64,000 nucleotides of DNA from Sphingopyxis sp. PAMC25046 (GTDB taxonomy: Bacteria; Pseudomonadota; Alphaproteobacteria; Sphingomonadales; Sphingomonadaceae). Positions 42,748 to 51,747 of this stretch are shown piece after piece (position 1 is the stretch's first letter; each line of letters starts with the position of its first letter). The notes under the pieces are model-generated. The model worked only from the letters and a program-made list of their open reading frames with translations, did not search any database and had not been told where the DNA came from. The stretch is taken from NCBI RefSeq assembly GCF_004795895.1, contig NZ_CP039250.1, forward strand, positions 310,001 through 374,000, read 5' to 3'. Made by a program: the position numbers and the translations under genes.

Positions 42748-45219
42748 ATGAGAAAATTGCTTCGCACGAGTGGCTCGATTATCGCCGTCCTGGCAGGCAT
42801 GTCGGCCGCCGCCGCCTTCGCGCAGGATAACGCCAAAGAGGCGCCGGGGCCAGGCGCGTCGCAGGGCGAAATCGTCGTGACGGGTACGCGGCGGAACGAT
42901 CTCAAGGCGGCCGATTCCGCTCAGCCGATCGACATCATCACCGGTGCCGAACTGCTCGAAAAGGGCACGGCCGACATGAATGATCTCCTGCGCACCGAGG
43001 TCCCGTCGCTCAATGTCCAGCGCCTCGTCAGCAACGACGGCGCCGTTTTTACCCGGCCTTTCTCGCTGCGCGGCCTGCCGCCGGACCAGACGCTGGTGCT
43101 CGTGAATGGCAAGCGGCGCCATCGCGGCGCGACGGTCCAGTTCACCAATGTTCCCTATATCCGGGGATCGCAGGGACCCGATCTTTCGGCGATCCCGTCG
43201 ATCGCGATCGGCCAGCTCGAGGTTCTGCGTGACGGCGCGTCGGCGCTCTATGGATCGGATGCGATCGCCGGCGTCCTCAATTTCGGTCTGCGCCGCGACC
43301 GCGAAGGCGGATTGCTGATCGCCCGCTATGGCCAATTCTATAAGGGCGACGGCGAGGATTTCCTCGTCCAGGGCAATGTCGGGCTTCCCTTCACCGACGC
43401 CGGTTTCGTCAACATCAGCGGCGAATATGTGAACGCCAGCACGACGTCGCGCGGCATTCAGCGTCCCGACGCGCAGGCGCTCATCGATGCCGGCGTTCAG
43501 GATGTCCCGGTCCCGGCGCAGCGCTGGGGAAATCCCGAATCCGAGGCGGCGCGCATCTTCGTCAATGCCGGCATCGAACTGTCGGACGAGATGGAATTCT
43601 ACACCTTCGGCAACTATAGCTGGAGCCGCGGCACGACGGCCTTCTTTTACCGCAACCCCGATGCCAGCTTCATTTCCACCTCGATTCCGCTCACCAATAC
43701 GCCCGGAGGACAGCGGTTCAGCTTCCGCCAGCTCTTTCCCGGCGGTTTCACCCCGGATTTCGGTGCCACGGTGACCGATGCGGCGCTGGCGGCCGGCCTC
43801 AAGGGCGAATTCTCCTCGGGCCTGACCTATGACCTCAGCGCTTCCTATGGTCAGAACCATGCTTCCTACCGGATCGAAAATACGGTCAATCCGTCGCTTG
43901 GCCTCGCGTCGCCGACCTCCTTCAAGCCGGGGCAGCTCGAGCAGCGCGAACTCGCTTTCAATCTCGATCTCACTTACCCCATCGCGATCGGCACCTCCGA
44001 TCCGCTGACGCTTGCAGGCGGTCTCGAGTATCGGCGCGAGACATATGAGATCACGGCCGGCGACATCGCATCATGGCAGGTTGGTCCTTTCGCGTCGGTC
44101 ATCGATCCCGATACCGGAAACCGCGTCGGACTGCCGGTCGGCTCGAACGGCTTCCCGGGCTTCAGTCCCATCCAGGCGGGCGAGTTCGCGCGCAGCAACT
44201 GGGCCGCCTATACGTCGCTCGAAGGCAATCTCACCGACGCGCTCCAGTTCGGCCTTGCCGGCCGCTACGAGAATTACTCGGACTTCGGCTCGAAATTCAC
44301 CTGGAAGATCAACGGGCGATATGATTTCTCGGACGTCTTCGCGGTGCGCGGATCGGTCAACACCGGCTTTCGGGCGCCGACGCCGGGCCAGTCGAACGCC
44401 TCGCAGGTCCAGACCAACATCGACTCGATAACCGGGGCGCCGCTGACCGCAGGCATTATCGCGCCCAACAATCCGGTGGCGCAATTCTTCGGCGCGACGC
44501 CGCTTCGGCCCGAGAATTCGTTCAACGTCGCCGGCGGCATCGTGGTGAAGCCCTCCAATCGCATCACCTTCACGCTCGACTATTTCAACATCAAGGTCGA
44601 AGACCGGATCGCCGTATCGGGCAATTTCAATCTCACCCCGGCGCAGCGTGCGCAGCTCGCGGCGCTTGGCATTCCCGGTGGGGATTCCTTCCAGCAGGTG
44701 AGCTTCTTCACCAATTCCTTCGACAGCCGCACCCAGGGCGTCGATGCGGTGCTCACCGTGGGCTTCGACCTCGGCGACGGCAAGGCCACGCTCGGCCTCA
44801 ACGGCAACTATACCAAAACCGATGTCATCAAGGCCTCGCCGGTGATCACTGCGGACCGCGAGCGGCTGCTCGAACTCGAGGGCTTCGTTCCGAAGTGGAA
44901 GGGCAATGCGTCCTTCACTTATGCGGGCGAGCGCTTCGGCTTCGTCGCGCGCGCGAACTATTATGGCAAATGGACCGACTATGGCGCCGCACCGGCTGCC
45001 GACCAGACGGGCGGCGCCGAACTGCTGGTCGATCTCGAGCTGTCCTACAAGGTTAGCGACATGCTCAAGCTCGCGGTCGGCGGCGAGAATATCTTCGACA
45101 ATTACCCCGACGTCGAGGCGCGGCAATCCCAGATCAACAACGGGATCCGATATCTCCGCTTCGCGCCGACGGGGTTCAACGGGGGCTTCTGGTACGTCCG
45201 CGCGACCGCCTCCTTCTGA
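42748..45219 (+). CDS. TonB-dependent receptor upstream of the C-S lyase cluster
   Basis: 823 residues. Signal peptide (AGMSAAAAFAQ), TonB box EIVVTGTRR, plug (SLRGLPPDQTLVLVNGKRRH, IGQLEVLRDGASALYGSDAIAG) and a full barrel ending WYVRATASF. The ATG follows GGGAGGGG. It is the only gene between the cop locus and the divergent LysR gene, so it is likely to pass a ligand to the amino-acid ABC system encoded downstream. The ligand may be a sulfur-containing amino acid or peptide (see the C-S lyase entry). Confidence 0.88.
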   Translation: MRKLLRTSGSIIAVLAGMSAAAAFAQDNAKEAPGPGASQGEIVVTGTRRNDLKAADSAQPIDIITGAELLEKGTADMNDLLRTEVPSLNVQRLVSNDGAVFTRPFSLRGLPPDQTLVLVNGKRRHRGATVQFTNVPYIRGSQGPDLSAIPSIAIGQLEVLRDGASALYGSDAIAGVLNFGLRRDREGGLLIARYGQFYKGDGEDFLVQGNVGLPFTDAGFVNISGEYVNASTTSRGIQRPDAQALIDAGVQDVPVPAQRWGNPESEAARIFVNAGIELSDEMEFYTFGNYSWSRGTTAFFYRNPDASFISTSIPLTNTPGGQRFSFRQLFPGGFTPDFGATVTDAALAAGLKGEFSSGLTYDLSASYGQNHASYRIENTVNPSLGLASPTSFKPGQLEQRELAFNLDLTYPIAIGTSDPLTLAGGLEYRRETYEITAGDIASWQVGPFASVIDPDTGNRVGLPVGSNGFPGFSPIQAGEFARSNWAAYTSLEGNLTDALQFGLAGRYENYSDFGSKFTWKINGRYDFSDVFAVRGSVNTGFRAPTPGQSNASQVQTNIDSITGAPLTAGIIAPNNPVAQFFGATPLRPENSFNVAGGIVVKPSNRITFTLDYFNIKVEDRIAVSGNFNLTPAQRAQLAALGIPGGDSFQQVSFFTNSFDSRTQGVDAVLTVGFDLGDGKATLGLNGNYTKTDVIKASPVITADRERLLELEGFVPKWKGNASFTYAGERFGFVARANYYGKWTDYGAAPAADQTGGAELLVDLELSYKVSDMLKLAVGGENIFDNYPDVEARQSQINNGIRYLRFAPTGFNGGFWYVRATASF

Positions 45220-45255
45220 TCGGTGGCCGTGAGGGCCGTGCGGCGTCTTGTGTCT

Positions 45256-46161
45256 TCAGCTGGCGTCGGAGCCGAACATCGCGTCGCGGTGGGATTCGAG
45301 CACCGCGATAAAGGCCGCAGCGACTTGGGACATCGGCCTCAACTTCGGCGTGAAGAGCATATATTCGAAATGGACCTCCGGCGCGAAATCACGGACCGTA
45401 AGGCCCCGCTCGGCATAATCCGCTGCGGTCACGGGGTTGAGAATCGAACATCCGACCCCCTGCATGACAAGCGCGCAGATGGTCATCGCATATTGGGTTT
45501 CGATGACCATCTCGCGGTGGACGCCCGCGTCCTCGAAAATGCGGTCGATGCGGTGACGCACGCCGTCCTCGAGCGCGAGCGAAATGAAGGGCTCGCCCTC
45601 GAGATCGGCCGGCCGGATGACGTCCTTGACGGCCAAGCGGTGGCCGGCAGGGAGAACGCAGGCGCCGGGGCAGCGCAGGAAGCGCTCCATCCTTATGCCG
45701 GGCAATTCGCGCGCCGGCGTCGCGAGCCCGATGTCGAACTGCTGGTTCGCCATCCATTGCCGCACCGTCGAGGAACTGCGGGTCTGGAGCTGAACGGTGA
45801 CGCCGGGATGTGTCTCGCGAAAGGCCGCGATCACACGCGGCAGGAAACTGACCGCGAGCGCCGGAAGGGCGGCGATCCGGAGCGTGCCGGTCGCCATGTT
45901 GCGGATGTCTTCCGCTACCCGCTTCAGGGCCGCAATGCCCGAGAAGCTCCGCTCGACTTCGTAGAAAAAGGCGTCGGCTTCGGGCGTCACGGTGAGCGCG
46001 CTGCCGCGCGAACGCAGGAAGAGCTGAAAGCCCAGCTGATGCTCGAGCTCGGCAAGCATCTTGCTCACCGCGGGTTGCGACAGGTTGAGCGACTGCGCGG
46101 CCTGGGTGACCGATCCCGAGAGCATCACGGCCCTGAAGGCTTCGAGGTGACGCAGGTTCAT
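45256..46161 (-). CDS. LysR-type regulator of the amino-acid uptake cluster
   Basis: 301 residues from ATG 46161; the longer frame begins in the divergent gene's leader. N-terminal HTH (FRAVMLSGSVTQAAQSLNLSQPAVSKMLAELEHQLG), then a substrate-binding half of typical length with VSFLPRVIAAFRETHPGV. It faces the ABC operon across about 55 bp and should control it. LysR proteins such as CysB and MetR govern sulfur amino acid genes, but this one cannot be assigned to either. Convergent with the TonB receptor, 36 bp away. Confidence 0.88.
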   Translation of the reverse strand: MNLRHLEAFRAVMLSGSVTQAAQSLNLSQPAVSKMLAELEHQLGFQLFLRSRGSALTVTPEADAFFYEVERSFSGIAALKRVAEDIRNMATGTLRIAALPALAVSFLPRVIAAFRETHPGVTVQLQTRSSSTVRQWMANQQFDIGLATPARELPGIRMERFLRCPGACVLPAGHRLAVKDVIRPADLEGEPFISLALEDGVRHRIDRIFEDAGVHREMVIETQYAMTICALVMQGVGCSILNPVTAADYAERGLTVRDFAPEVHFEYMLFTPKLRPMSQVAAAFIAVLESHRDAMFGSDAS

Positions 46162-46216
46162 CGGACATCGCTCCCTATAGCTATTTCTTATGGCGCTAGC
46201 ATTGAAAGCCTCGTTT

Positions 46217-47287
46217 ATGAATAGGTCGCACGCATCGCGCCGCTGGTTACCGGCGCTGCTCGCCGCAGGCGCCCTGTTACTCGGCGGCTGCGGCCGCGAG
46301 CCCGCCGGCACCGGTGGGCATGAAATCGCCGCGGCGAAGGGATCGACGCTTGCGCGGATTCGCGCGCGCGGAACGCTCAATTGCGCAATTCATACGGGGC
46401 AGCTCGGCATGTCCTATCTCGACAAACGCGGACGCTGGCAGGGCTTCTTCGTCGATTACTGCCGGGCGCTCGCCGCTGCGGTCCTCGGCGATGCCCGCAA
46501 GGTCCGGTTCATGCCGGTCGCCTCGAACAAGCGCTTCACGATCGTGCAGACGGGCGAGGCCGACGTCCTGTCGCGGACGACGACATGGACGCTGACGCGC
46601 GACACCGACCTCGGGGTGAATTTCGTCGGCACCATGTATTATGACGGGCAGAGCTTCCTGGTGCCCCGGCGATCGGGTGTGCGGCTTCCGACGGATCTCG
46701 ATGGCGCATCGATCTGCATCACCAAGGGGACGACCTCCGAACTCAACACCGCCGAATATTTCGAGCGCAAGGGGCTGCGTTTCCAGTCCGTCGTGTTCGA
46801 GAATCCCGAGGAAGCCAAGCTCGCCTTCTTTGCCGGGCGGTGCGACGCAATGACCACCGATGCCTTCACGCTGACGGTGATCCGCCTGGCCGACACCGCG
46901 CATCCCGACGATTATGTGGTGCTGCCCGAGCGGCTCACCAAAGAACCGGTCGGCCCAGTCGTGCGCAGCGACGACGAGCAATGGTACGAGATCAACAAAT
47001 GGGTGCTGAACGCGCTCTTCGCTGCCGAGGAAATGGGGGTCACCCGCGCGAATGCCGCGCGCATGCGGATGGCCTCGCGCGACCCTGAAGTGCGCAAGAT
47101 GCTCGGCGGCTTGCCCGGATTCGGCAAGTCGCTCGGCCTTGACGATGACTGGGCGTACCGGGCAATCGAGGCGACCGGCAATTATGGCGAAATCTTCGAC
47201 CGGCACATTACGCCGCTCGGCGTCGAACGCGGACAGAATAAGCTCTATCGGGACGGCGGGCTGATCTACCCGTTGCCGATGCGATGA
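46217..47287 (+). CDS. Amino-acid ABC transporter substrate-binding lipoprotein
   Basis: 356 residues from ATG 46217; ATG 46190 is earlier but lacks a ribosome site. Lipobox LGGC after a short hydrophobic signal. Type II periplasmic-binding fold of the polar amino acid (Aap/Bzt) family: LARIRARGTLNCAIHTGQLGMS, GRWQGFFVDYCRALAAAVLGD, TTTWTLTRDTDLGVNFV, ITKGTTSELNTAEYFE. Stop overlaps the permease start (ATGA). Specificity unknown; the downstream C-S lyase suggests a sulfur amino acid. Confidence 0.9.
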   Translation: MNRSHASRRWLPALLAAGALLLGGCGREPAGTGGHEIAAAKGSTLARIRARGTLNCAIHTGQLGMSYLDKRGRWQGFFVDYCRALAAAVLGDARKVRFMPVASNKRFTIVQTGEADVLSRTTTWTLTRDTDLGVNFVGTMYYDGQSFLVPRRSGVRLPTDLDGASICITKGTTSELNTAEYFERKGLRFQSVVFENPEEAKLAFFAGRCDAMTTDAFTLTVIRLADTAHPDDYVVLPERLTKEPVGPVVRSDDEQWYEINKWVLNALFAAEEMGVTRANAARMRMASRDPEVRKMLGGLPGFGKSLGLDDDWAYRAIEATGNYGEIFDRHITPLGVERGQNKLYRDGGLIYPLPMR

Positions 47288-49476
47288 CTCATAAACACAG
47301 GCGGCTTGCCATCGCTGCGTTACCCTGGCTGCTGATCGCGGGCGGGCTTGTGGTCGCCTACGGCCTGTTTGCGACATTGGCGGACAATCTCGCGGACCGA
47401 AACATCCGGACGGGGTTCGGTTTCCTGTTCGACCGGGCGGGTTTCGCGATTGGCGAAACGCTGATTGCTTACGCGCCGGGCGATTCCTATGCCGCGGCGC
47501 TGGCGGTGGGTCTTCTCAACACGCTCCTGATATCGGCGCTCGGCATCATCTTCTCGACCTTGCTCGGCCTCGCGGTCTGCATGGCGCGCCTGTCGTCCAA
47601 CTGGCTGCTTGCGAGGCTCTCCGGCCTTTATATCGAGCTGGTTCGCAATATTCCGCTGCTGCTCCAGATGTTCGTCTGGTACGCCGCGCTGCTGTTCGGT
47701 CTGCCCGGACCCGGCCCGGGCGCCGTCGGACCGTTCGACCTCGATAATCGGGGATTGCACCTCCCCGCGCTCTCCTTGGCCGATCCGGGACGGCCGGTCT
47801 TTCTCATCGCGATCGTCGCCTGTGCGATCCTGCTGGGTGCCGTGCGGCGAGGAGCCGTTCGCACGCGCACTGCGCTGGCCTTCGCCGGCATCTCCCTGGT
47901 GCCGCTCTTGCTGTGGGGCGGGATCGATCTGCCGCGGGCGGGGCGCTTCGGAACCGTCGGCGGATTGTCGCTCTCCACGGAGTTTCTGACGCTGGTCGCC
48001 AGCCTTTCGGTCTATGCCTCGGCCTATCTGGCCGAGATATTCCGCGGCGCGATCCTCGCCGTTCCCGCAGGGCAGAGCGAGGCCGCCAAAGCGCTCGGCC
48101 TGTCGCCCGCGCAAACAATGGGACGGATCGTGATGCCGCAAGCGCTGCGCATCGCCATACCGCCGATGACGAGCTGGCATCTCAACACGATCAAGAACAG
48201 CTCCCTGGGGGTCGCGATCGGATATCCCGAATTTGTCTCGGTGGTCGATACCGTCATCAGTCAGACAGGGCAGGCGATCGAGGGCGTCGGCCTGATCGTC
48301 GCGACCTTCCTGCTGCTTTCGCTATCCTTGTCGTTCGTCACCGGCCTCTATGCCCGCCAGTTGGGCTGGAGCGTCGCCGGGCAGCCCGGCCGGAGCATCC
48401 AGTCGGCGCCCCTCGAACCCTTTCCGCTGCGCTCGGCGACCGCCTGGCCGTCGTGGATACGGCGCAATCTGTTCAGAGGAGGACGCCAGTCGATACTCAC
48501 CATCGCGATCCTCGCCATGACCGCGGCTTTCGCCGGCAAGGGGCTCTCGTGGCTGCTGTTCGACGCGACCTTCGCCGGGGGCGCGGCCGATTGCCGTTTG
48601 GCCAGCGGTGCTTGCTGGCCATTCCTCCGCGAAAATGCGCGGCTGATATTGTTTGGCACCTATCCCGAAGCCGAGCAGTGGCGGTCCGCAGCAGCGGCGG
48701 CCGCGCTGCTTTCATGCCTTGCCTTCTCCTTCGTCCCGCGATTCTGGCGCAGCCGCCTCGGGCTTGTCTGGCTCGGCGCAATCGCCGTGGCGGTACTTCT
48801 GCTACGAGGAGGATTCGCGGGCCTTTCCTATGTCCCGATGGAGAAGTGGAGCGGCCTGCCGGTCACATTGCTGCTCGCGAGCCTTGCGGTGGTCGGCGCT
48901 TTTCCATTGGCTATACTCCTCGCGTTCGGCCGCAGGTCGGCGCGGCGCGGCATTCGCTGGCCGAGCGTCGCCTTCATCGAGCTGGTTCGCGGAACGCCGC
49001 TGATCGGAGTGCTCTTCCTCGCTGCGGTCCTGTTCCCGCTGTTCGTGCCCTCCTATCTCTCGATCGACAGCCTGCCGCGCGTCCAGCTCGCGCTCATATT
49101 CTTCACTGCCGCCTATATGGCCGAGGTCATCCGGGGCGGCCTGCTGGCGGTTCCCGTCGGGCAAGCCGAGGCCGCGCATGCTCTTGGCCTCACCAAATGG
49201 CAGGCGCGGCGCCATATCCTGTTGCCGCAGGCGCTGAAAGTCAGCGTGCCGGGGCTGGTCAACACTTCGATCAGCGAGGTCAAGAACACGACGCTCGTCC
49301 TCATCGTCGGCGTCTTCGATTTGTTGCAGACGACCCGCCTCTCCTACGTCGAGGCGCAATGGCGACCCTATTTCGCCGAAGCCTATCTTTTTACCGGGAC
49401 AATCTTTTTCCTCCTCTGTTTCTCCCTGTCCCGGCTCAGCATGAAGATCGAACGGAAACTAAACTATGCAGGATAA
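47284..49476 (+). CDS. Fused two-permease ABC amino-acid transporter protein (AapQ-AapM fusion)
   Basis: 730 residues with two complete permease units in one chain. The coupling (EAA-type) loops are GQSEAAKALGLSPAQT near 262 and GQAEAAHALGLTKWQA near 625; both fit the usual EAA-x(3)-G-x(9) pattern. In the Aap family these are two genes, aapQ and aapM, and the two halves here match that order. Each half is about 365 residues, slightly short. The ATG overlaps the binding-protein stop. Other annotation may show this as two genes; the reading frame is unbroken through the join around 380-400. Confidence 0.88.
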   Translation: MTHKHRRLAIAALPWLLIAGGLVVAYGLFATLADNLADRNIRTGFGFLFDRAGFAIGETLIAYAPGDSYAAALAVGLLNTLLISALGIIFSTLLGLAVCMARLSSNWLLARLSGLYIELVRNIPLLLQMFVWYAALLFGLPGPGPGAVGPFDLDNRGLHLPALSLADPGRPVFLIAIVACAILLGAVRRGAVRTRTALAFAGISLVPLLLWGGIDLPRAGRFGTVGGLSLSTEFLTLVASLSVYASAYLAEIFRGAILAVPAGQSEAAKALGLSPAQTMGRIVMPQALRIAIPPMTSWHLNTIKNSSLGVAIGYPEFVSVVDTVISQTGQAIEGVGLIVATFLLLSLSLSFVTGLYARQLGWSVAGQPGRSIQSAPLEPFPLRSATAWPSWIRRNLFRGGRQSILTIAILAMTAAFAGKGLSWLLFDATFAGGAADCRLASGACWPFLRENARLILFGTYPEAEQWRSAAAAAALLSCLAFSFVPRFWRSRLGLVWLGAIAVAVLLLRGGFAGLSYVPMEKWSGLPVTLLLASLAVVGAFPLAILLAFGRRSARRGIRWPSVAFIELVRGTPLIGVLFLAAVLFPLFVPSYLSIDSLPRVQLALIFFTAAYMAEVIRGGLLAVPVGQAEAAHALGLTKWQARRHILLPQALKVSVPGLVNTSISEVKNTTLVLIVGVFDLLQTTRLSYVEAQWRPYFAEAYLFTGTIFFLLCFSLSRLSMKIERKLNYAG

Positions 49477-50713
49477 TCACGACAGAAAATGGCCCGGGGA
49501 GCCGGCAAGCCCGAAAGGGCACGCCTGGCAGGACCCGACGCGTGCCGTTCACGGCGGTCCCCGCCCGCGCGATCAGCGGGGCCTCATCAATCCGCCCGTC
49601 GATCGAGCCTCCACCATTATCTACGGCAGCGTCGAGGCCTATATGGACCGGCACCAGGGTCTCTACGATGAGGTCATCTATGGCCTGTACGGAACGCGAA
49701 CGACCTTTGCGCTCGCCGAGGCCGTCAGCGAACTCGAAGGCGGCTGCGCCACCGTCATCACCTCGTCTGGAACCAGCGCGATCGCGCTAGCCCTCACGGC
49801 TTTCGTGGCCGGGGGCGATCATCTGCTCGTTGCGGATTGCGTCTATGGGCCGACCCGCAAGTTTCTGACCGACGTTCTCGCGCGCTTCGGGGTCGAGGTG
49901 GAATATTTCCGGCCCGATATCGGAGCGGAGATTGCCGGGCTGTGCCGCAGCAACACCCGGCTCATCTACATGGAGACCCCGGGCTCGCAGACATTCGATA
50001 TGATCGACGTCCCCGCGATCACGGCGGTTGCACGCAGCCGGGGCATATTGACCGCTCTCGACAACACCTGGGCGACGCCGCTTTTCTTCAAACCGTTGGC
50101 CCATGGGGTCGACATCTCGCTTGCTTCGGCAACCAAATATCTCTCGGGGCACTCCGACTGTCTGCTCGGCACGATGACCGCCGCCAGCGATGCCGTCTAC
50201 CGCCAGCTCAAGGATGCGGCGGCGCGCTGGGGCAACTGCGCGAGTCCCGACAATTGCTATCTCGTCCACCGGGGCATCAGGACGCTCGATGCCCGCCTTG
50301 AACGCCACCAGCGTACCGCGGCGACGCTGATCGAATGGTTCGCCCAGCAACCCGAAGTGGTCGCGGTCCGCTATCCGGCCCATCCTTCCGATCCCGGCCA
50401 TGCGATCTGGAAGCGGGATTTCACCGGAGCGTCCGGATTGTTCGGTGTTCAGCTCGATGGTCTTACCCCTCCGGAAACCAGCGCCTTTTTCAACGAATTC
50501 TCGCTGTTCCAGCTCGGTTCGAGTTGGGGCGGCTTCGAAAGCCTCGCGGTTCCGGCGTGGCCCGCTCCGATCCGCGATTTTCCCAATGGCGAGGCAGATG
50601 GGGCGCTGATCCGTATTCACGCCGGCCTCGAAGCGCCGCAGGATCTGATCGCCGACCTCGCCGCAGCCTTCGCGCGGGTACGGGCGATACGCGGCCGGGG
50701 GCAGGCGTCATGA
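49466..50713 (+). CDS. PLP-dependent C-S lyase (cystathionine beta-lyase family) in the ABC operon
   Basis: 415 residues of the Cys/Met metabolism PLP family. PLP lysine in [11 protein letters not shown] near 222, cofactor loops [14 protein letters not shown] and [14 protein letters not shown], and AHGVDIS before the lysine region. MetC-type in length and motifs. The start overlaps the permease gene by 11 bp and the stop overlaps the ATPase start, so the enzyme is inside the transport operon. It probably cleaves C-S bonds in the imported amino acid (cystathionine, cystine, S-alkylcysteine or lanthionine-like); the exact substrate is unknown. Confidence 0.88.
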   Translation: MQDNHDRKWPGEPASPKGHAWQDPTRAVHGGPRPRDQRGLINPPVDRASTIIYGSVEAYMDRHQGLYDEVIYGLYGTRTTFALAEAVSELEGGCATVITSSGTSAIALALTAFVAGGDHLLVADCVYGPTRKFLTDVLARFGVEVEYFRPDIGAEIAGLCRSNTRLIYMETPGSQTFDMIDVPAITAVARSRGILTALDNTWATPLFFKPLAHGVDISLASATKYLSGHSDCLLGTMTAASDAVYRQLKDAAARWGNCASPDNCYLVHRGIRTLDARLERHQRTAATLIEWFAQQPEVVAVRYPAHPSDPGHAIWKRDFTGASGLFGVQLDGLTPPETSAFFNEFSLFQLGSSWGGFESLAVPAWPAPIRDFPNGEADGALIRIHAGLEAPQDLIADLAAAFARVRAIRGRGQAS

Positions 50714-51462
50714 CCGATGCCTCGGGCCACGCGGCCGTCAGCTTGCGGCAGGTCGACAAATATTATGGCGCCTATCATGCCCTCCGCTCGATCGACCTCG
50801 AAATCGCCCCGCGCGAGCGGATCGTGATTTGCGGCCCTTCAGGCTCCGGCAAATCGACGCTCATTCGCTGCATGAACAGGCTCGAGGTGCCCGACTCCGG
50901 TGCCGTCCTGATCGAGGGAACCAGGATAACCGACGCGTCGCGAGAGGCCGTTGCGGCGCTCCGCGCCATTGGCATGGTTTTTCAGCAGTTCAATCTGTTC
51001 CCGCACAAGACGGTGCTGGAGAATTGCACCCTCGCGCCCGTCCTGCTCGGCGGCTTGTCTCTTCCGGAGGCGGAGGCGCGCGCCATATCCTATTTGGACA
51101 AGGTGAGGATTGGCGACCAGGCGGGCAAATATCCGGGGCAGCTCTCGGGAGGGCAGCAACAGCGGGCCGCGATAGCCCGCGCTCTGGCGATGGAGCCCCG
51201 GATTCTTCTCTTCGACGAGCCGACATCGGCGCTCGATCCCGAGATGATCAAGGAGGTACTCGATGTGATGACGTCCCTTGCCGGCGAAGGACGGACGATG
51301 GTGTGCGTGACGCACGAAATGGGATTCGCGCGCGAGGCGGCCGATCGCATGCTTTTCATGGATCAGGGCCAGATCATCGAAGACGCAAGGCCGGCAGATT
51401 TTTTCGCCGCGCCGAAAAGCGAACGCGCACGGACCTTTCTCGAACAGATACTTTCGCATTGA
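50710..51462 (+). CDS. Amino-acid ABC transporter ATPase (AapP-like)
   Basis: 250 residues from ATG 50710, overlapping the lyase stop (a longer frame is discarded because it runs through that gene). Walker [11 protein letters not shown] loop [14 protein letters not shown], signature LSGGQQQR, Walker [13 protein letters not shown]-loop THE. Polar amino acid family (with the FPHKTVLEN pattern). Provides energy for the fused permease. The last gene of the four-gene operon. Confidence 0.93.
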   Translation: MTDASGHAAVSLRQVDKYYGAYHALRSIDLEIAPRERIVICGPSGSGKSTLIRCMNRLEVPDSGAVLIEGTRITDASREAVAALRAIGMVFQQFNLFPHKTVLENCTLAPVLLGGLSLPEAEARAISYLDKVRIGDQAGKYPGQLSGGQQQRAAIARALAMEPRILLFDEPTSALDPEMIKEVLDVMTSLAGEGRTMVCVTHEMGFAREAADRMLFMDQGQIIEDARPADFFAAPKSERARTFLEQILSH

Positions 51463-51650
51463 GCGGCTCAAGTCGGTCGCGCCCCCAAGCTGTGCCGACC
51501 CACTTAATCATGTCATTTCATAAGCAAGCCGAGGGAGGGGCCCGCCGGCTCCTTGCGCGAAAAGGCTCAGGCCGGAAAAAATTTCAAAATTGATGAGGGG
51601 TAGAGCTTTGGGGTGCGTATCTAGTAGGTATCGTGCGCCCGGAATTTACT

Positions 51651-51669
51651 TCATAACCAATTGATATGA
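51651..51669 (+). promoter_or_regulatory. AT-rich leader with TCATA-N9-TATGA dyad before the second receptor
   Basis: The 285-bp gap 51463-51747 is much more AT-rich than the genes. It contains TCATA (51651-51655) and TATGA (51665-51669) separated by nine bases, then ATTGA-N6-TCAAT and TTGACC. The T-rich dyad is suitable for a regulator, possibly the LysR protein, but no match to a known box is claimed. Confidence 0.35.
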
Positions 51670-51747
51670 TTCAATAAATTCCTATTGACCTGTATATACA
51701 TTTGATGCTCTCTGAGGGGAATCAGCCAACCATCAGGGGGTTTCGCT

